Shown piece after piece: positions 31,672 through 33,795 of a DNA stretch of 33,795 bases. Numbering within the stretch: the first letter of the stretch is position 1; each line of letters begins with the position of its first letter. Where the stretch lies: NCBI GenBank assembly GCA_021850135.1, contig JAJZRV010000014.1, forward strand, positions 1 to 33,795. The letters run 5' to 3'. Source of the stretch: Pseudomonadota bacterium (GTDB lineage Bacteria; Pseudomonadota; Gammaproteobacteria; Burkholderiales; Ferrovaceae). The notes under the pieces were generated by a model that was given only the letters and a program-made list of their open reading frames with translations, had not been told where the DNA came from and did no database searches. The translations under genes and the position numbers were made by a program.

Positions 31672-33795
31672 TTCTCTCTCCTACATCGCCAAGTCCTGTC
31701 TTCAACAGGGTTTTCATGGCATCGAACTGGAACTGCCCGGCCAACTTGCGCAACACATTCACGAACCCCTCATGGCAGGGGTCCAGTTTTTCGATTTCCC
31801 CCAGCTCGGTCATCACGCCCCGGACATAACCGCGCTCCACATGGTTCAACAACAGCTGCAACTGGGCGAGTGGCGGATAGACCATCGGGGAGATCTGTGC
31901 GGGCATCCGATCCAGCGCTGTTTCTTCCGCCGCCATGACCCACTCCAGTTTGAGATGCCGGCCGATCCAGTCCACCAGGTCATCCAGGCGCACCGGCTTG
32001 GTGATGAAATTCTCCGCCGTGATGCCTGCCTCGTTTTCTGTTCCACGCTCAAAGGCATTGGCGGAAATGATGGCAATCTCGCATTCGCTCAGCCCACCTG
32101 ACTGAATGCGCCGGATGGTTTGCCAGCCATCCATGTCGGGCATGGCAAGATCCATGAAAATCAGATGGGGGCAGAAGCCGGGCAGAATATCGAGGCACTC
32201 CTGGCCATTGCTGGCCTCGGCCAACTGAAAACCCAGGGGGCCCAGCATGCTCACCAGAAGGTCACGGTCGTTCTTTTCGTTATCCACGACCAGAATCCGG
32301 CGCCTTACCCCCACATACCCCACGCATCTCCGGTGACGGGGCTCGTTGGCGGGCTGAAGGGGCAGAATATGGGGCAGGAAAAGCCGGATCTTGAACCGCG
32401 AGCCTCGTCCCAGAACGCTATCCACGGACAGTTCGCCGCCCATGAGGTCCGTCAGCATCTTGGCAATGGTGAGCCCAAGCCCCGTGCCTCCCGTAGCTCC
32501 CGCATGGGCAGCGGTACCGCGCGCGAAGGGCTCGAAGATGAGCTCCAGTTCCTTGGGGTCGATTCCGGGACCGGTATCCTCGATCTCGAAAACCGCAATT
32601 TCATTCTGATAGCGCAGATGAAAGACAACTTCGCCCTGGGTGGTGAATTTCACCGCATTGCCCAGAATATTGATGAGAATCTGGCGCAATCGGCTGACAT
32701 CCGCGCGCACGAAAGCGGGCAGCTCACCCGAAGCGCGGTAGGAAAACCGGATCCCCTTGTTGTGGGCCTGAACCTCGAACATGCTGACGATCTGCTCGAC
32801 GAATTCCAGAAAGTTGAGTGGCTTGATCTCGAGCCGGAGCTTGCCGCCTTCGATACGCGCAATGTCCAGGGTCCCTTCGATCAGGGACAACAAATGGTCG
32901 CCGCTCCTGCGGATCACGCTTACCGCCTGACGGCGGTTCTCTGGAATGGAAGCATCCCCATCGAGAATCTGTGCATAGCCCAGAATACTGTTCAGTGGCG
33001 TGCGCAACTCGTGGCTGATGGCCATGATGTAGCGACTCTTTGCCTGGTTGGCCTGATCCGCGAACCGCTTGGCCCCCTGCAGGAGCAGATCGGTTTGGTG
33101 GTGCGAATTGATTTCCTGGAGCAGCAATCCGGTCTGGTGCCGCGCTTCTTCCTGGGCCACATGGCGGCTTTTGCTGGTCAGCACCATCCACCAGGCAATG
33201 ATGCCCGATATCAGCAGCAGAGCGGATCCGATTCGAACATAAGCGCTGCGCAGATAATCCAGAAGTCCGTCATCCCCCGGTTTCACGGTGATGATTTCCT
33301 GATAGTACAGAAGGCTCATCACGAAGCCGAGGAACAGGGTAAACCCCAGCATCATGAGCAGATATTGTCCGAGACCTGCTTTCAGATAAGGCACCATGGA
33401 TCGAGGCATAAATTTGCCGATGAATCGCGTCCATTGCTCTGTCAGGGCCGCCTGGGGTTTGCATTGGTCATGGCAGCGCACGTCCAGCGTGCAGCAGAGT
33501 GAGCAGATATTGCCGCGATAGGCCGGACAGCTGGCCAAGTCCTCGCGCTCATAACGCACCCCGCAAATCAGGCAAGTCTGCTCGGCGACCGGATCGGCCC
33601 GGGGCGCAAGATTCCTCGGGCGCGCGATGTAGTATTTGCCACGGGTGGCCCAGGCCAGAGCTGGGGACAGGACCAGGGGAAGGAGCACGGCAATCAGAAT
33701 GGCGAAGGGCTGTACCCCCGGGCCGAATACCCCAAGATACACGGACAGGGACAGGGCCGAGGTCATCCCCATGGTGCCAAAGCCTACCGGATTGA
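31664..33795 (-). CDS. Hybrid histidine kinase with cysteine-rich linker, partial (runs off right edge)
   Basis: The reading frame stays open through the right edge (NPVGFGT before the track's first Met), so the start lies outside; the track start is arbitrary. In track numbering, residues 1-40 are membrane segments that look like the end of a permease-like domain, ending AWATRGKYYIARP. Eight Cys follow (CLIC, then ICSLCCTLDVRCHDQC; 67-104), a pattern I associate with permease-histidine kinase fusions of betaproteobacteria. Next come two membrane segments (about 137-155, 180-200), HisKA with His 254 (AISHELRTPLN), HATPase (DTGPGID, GGTGLGLTIAKM), a receiver domain with Asp in IFMDLAMPDMDG (about 490-605) and a helical tail that could act as an HPt-like module. 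The overlapping response regulator gene is its likely partner. Confidence 0.88.
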   Translation of the reverse strand, partial: NPVGFGTMGMTSALSLSVYLGVFGPGVQPFAILIAVLLPLVLSPALAWATRGKYYIARPRNLAPRADPVAEQTCLICGVRYEREDLASCPAYRGNICSLCCTLDVRCHDQCKPQAALTEQWTRFIGKFMPRSMVPYLKAGLGQYLLMMLGFTLFLGFVMSLLYYQEIITVKPGDDGLLDYLRSAYVRIGSALLLISGIIAWWMVLTSKSRHVAQEEARHQTGLLLQEINSHHQTDLLLQGAKRFADQANQAKSRYIMAISHELRTPLNSILGYAQILDGDASIPENRRQAVSVIRRSGDHLLSLIEGTLDIARIEGGKLRLEIKPLNFLEFVEQIVSMFEVQAHNKGIRFSYRASGELPAFVRADVSRLRQILINILGNAVKFTTQGEVVFHLRYQNEIAVFEIEDTGPGIDPKELELIFEPFARGTAAHAGATGGTGLGLTIAKMLTDLMGGELSVDSVLGRGSRFKIRLFLPHILPLQPANEPRHRRCVGYVGVRRRILVVDNEKNDRDLLVSMLGPLGFQLAEASNGQECLDILPGFCPHLIFMDLAMPDMDGWQTIRRIQSGGLSECEIAIISANAFERGTENEAGITAENFITKPVRLDDLVDWIGRHLKLEWVMAAEETALDRMPAQISPMVYPPLAQLQLLLNHVERGYVRGVMTELGEIEKLDPCHEGFVNVLRKLAGQFQFDAMKTLLKTGLGDVGERNE

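Noticed and set aside
32120-33502. 460-aa plus-strand ORF
   Set aside because: It is antisense to the hybrid histidine kinase, which has complete catalytic motifs.

Overview
The window looks like the chromosome of a betaproteobacterium, probably an environmental, sulfur- or metal-exposed member of the Nitrosomonadales/Burkholderiales type. This rests on a moderately GC-rich composition and on protein families: a BCAM0308-family protein, a DUF2934 protein, Acr3-type arsenic resistance, a permease-histidine kinase fusion and a LapBC-type secretion system. It is inference, with no database search behind it. There is no phage, integrase, CRISPR array or rRNA. One tRNA gene is present.

Layout. 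(1) 1-7747, minus strand: a type I secretion operon for a giant LapA-like adhesin. It runs TolC-type outer-membrane protein, LapB-type ABC exporter, LapC-type fusion protein, a LuxR-type regulator with a degenerate receiver, then the N-terminal 504 codons of the adhesin, which leaves the window at base 1. (2) 8080-9341, plus strand: rhodanese and a persulfide-dioxygenase-like metallo-hydrolase, behind a 332-base intergenic region with a terminator-like leader structure. (3) 9327-13083, minus: an arsenic operon, arsR-arsC1-arsC2-acr3, ending in an uncharacterised ATP-grasp-like gene. (4) 13178-15077: two small heat-shock proteins (minus) divergent from a CbpA-type DnaJ protein (plus). (5) 15078-20928: a chemoreceptor with a sigma-28 promoter, then a set resembling the low-oxygen-activated locus of Burkholderia (BCAM0308 protein, nitroreductase, FixLJ-like two-component pair, DUF2934 protein, Hsp20). 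(6) 20981-26028: a LysR regulator divergent from an EmrAB/NodT tripartite efflux operon. (7) 26081-28017: an AlkB-like membrane di-iron hydroxylase, tRNA-Ala(CGC) and a stand-alone EAL phosphodiesterase. (8) 28264-30702: a SEC-C/TPR/methyltransferase fusion. (9) 30745-33795, minus: a response regulator and a hybrid histidine kinase whose N-terminus, probably a permease-like domain, lies beyond the right edge.

The common theme is envelope export, stress defence (arsenic, sulfide, heat, low oxygen, xenobiotics) and signalling. The observations I rank highest are the ATP-grasp-like gene in the ars operon, the possible switching RNA leader before the rhodanese gene, the REP-like palindrome translated inside the chemoreceptor gene, the SEC-C/TPR/methyltransferase fusion, the lxa-like locus with its recurring AGTCCGTA motif, and the eight-cysteine linker in the terminal histidine kinase.
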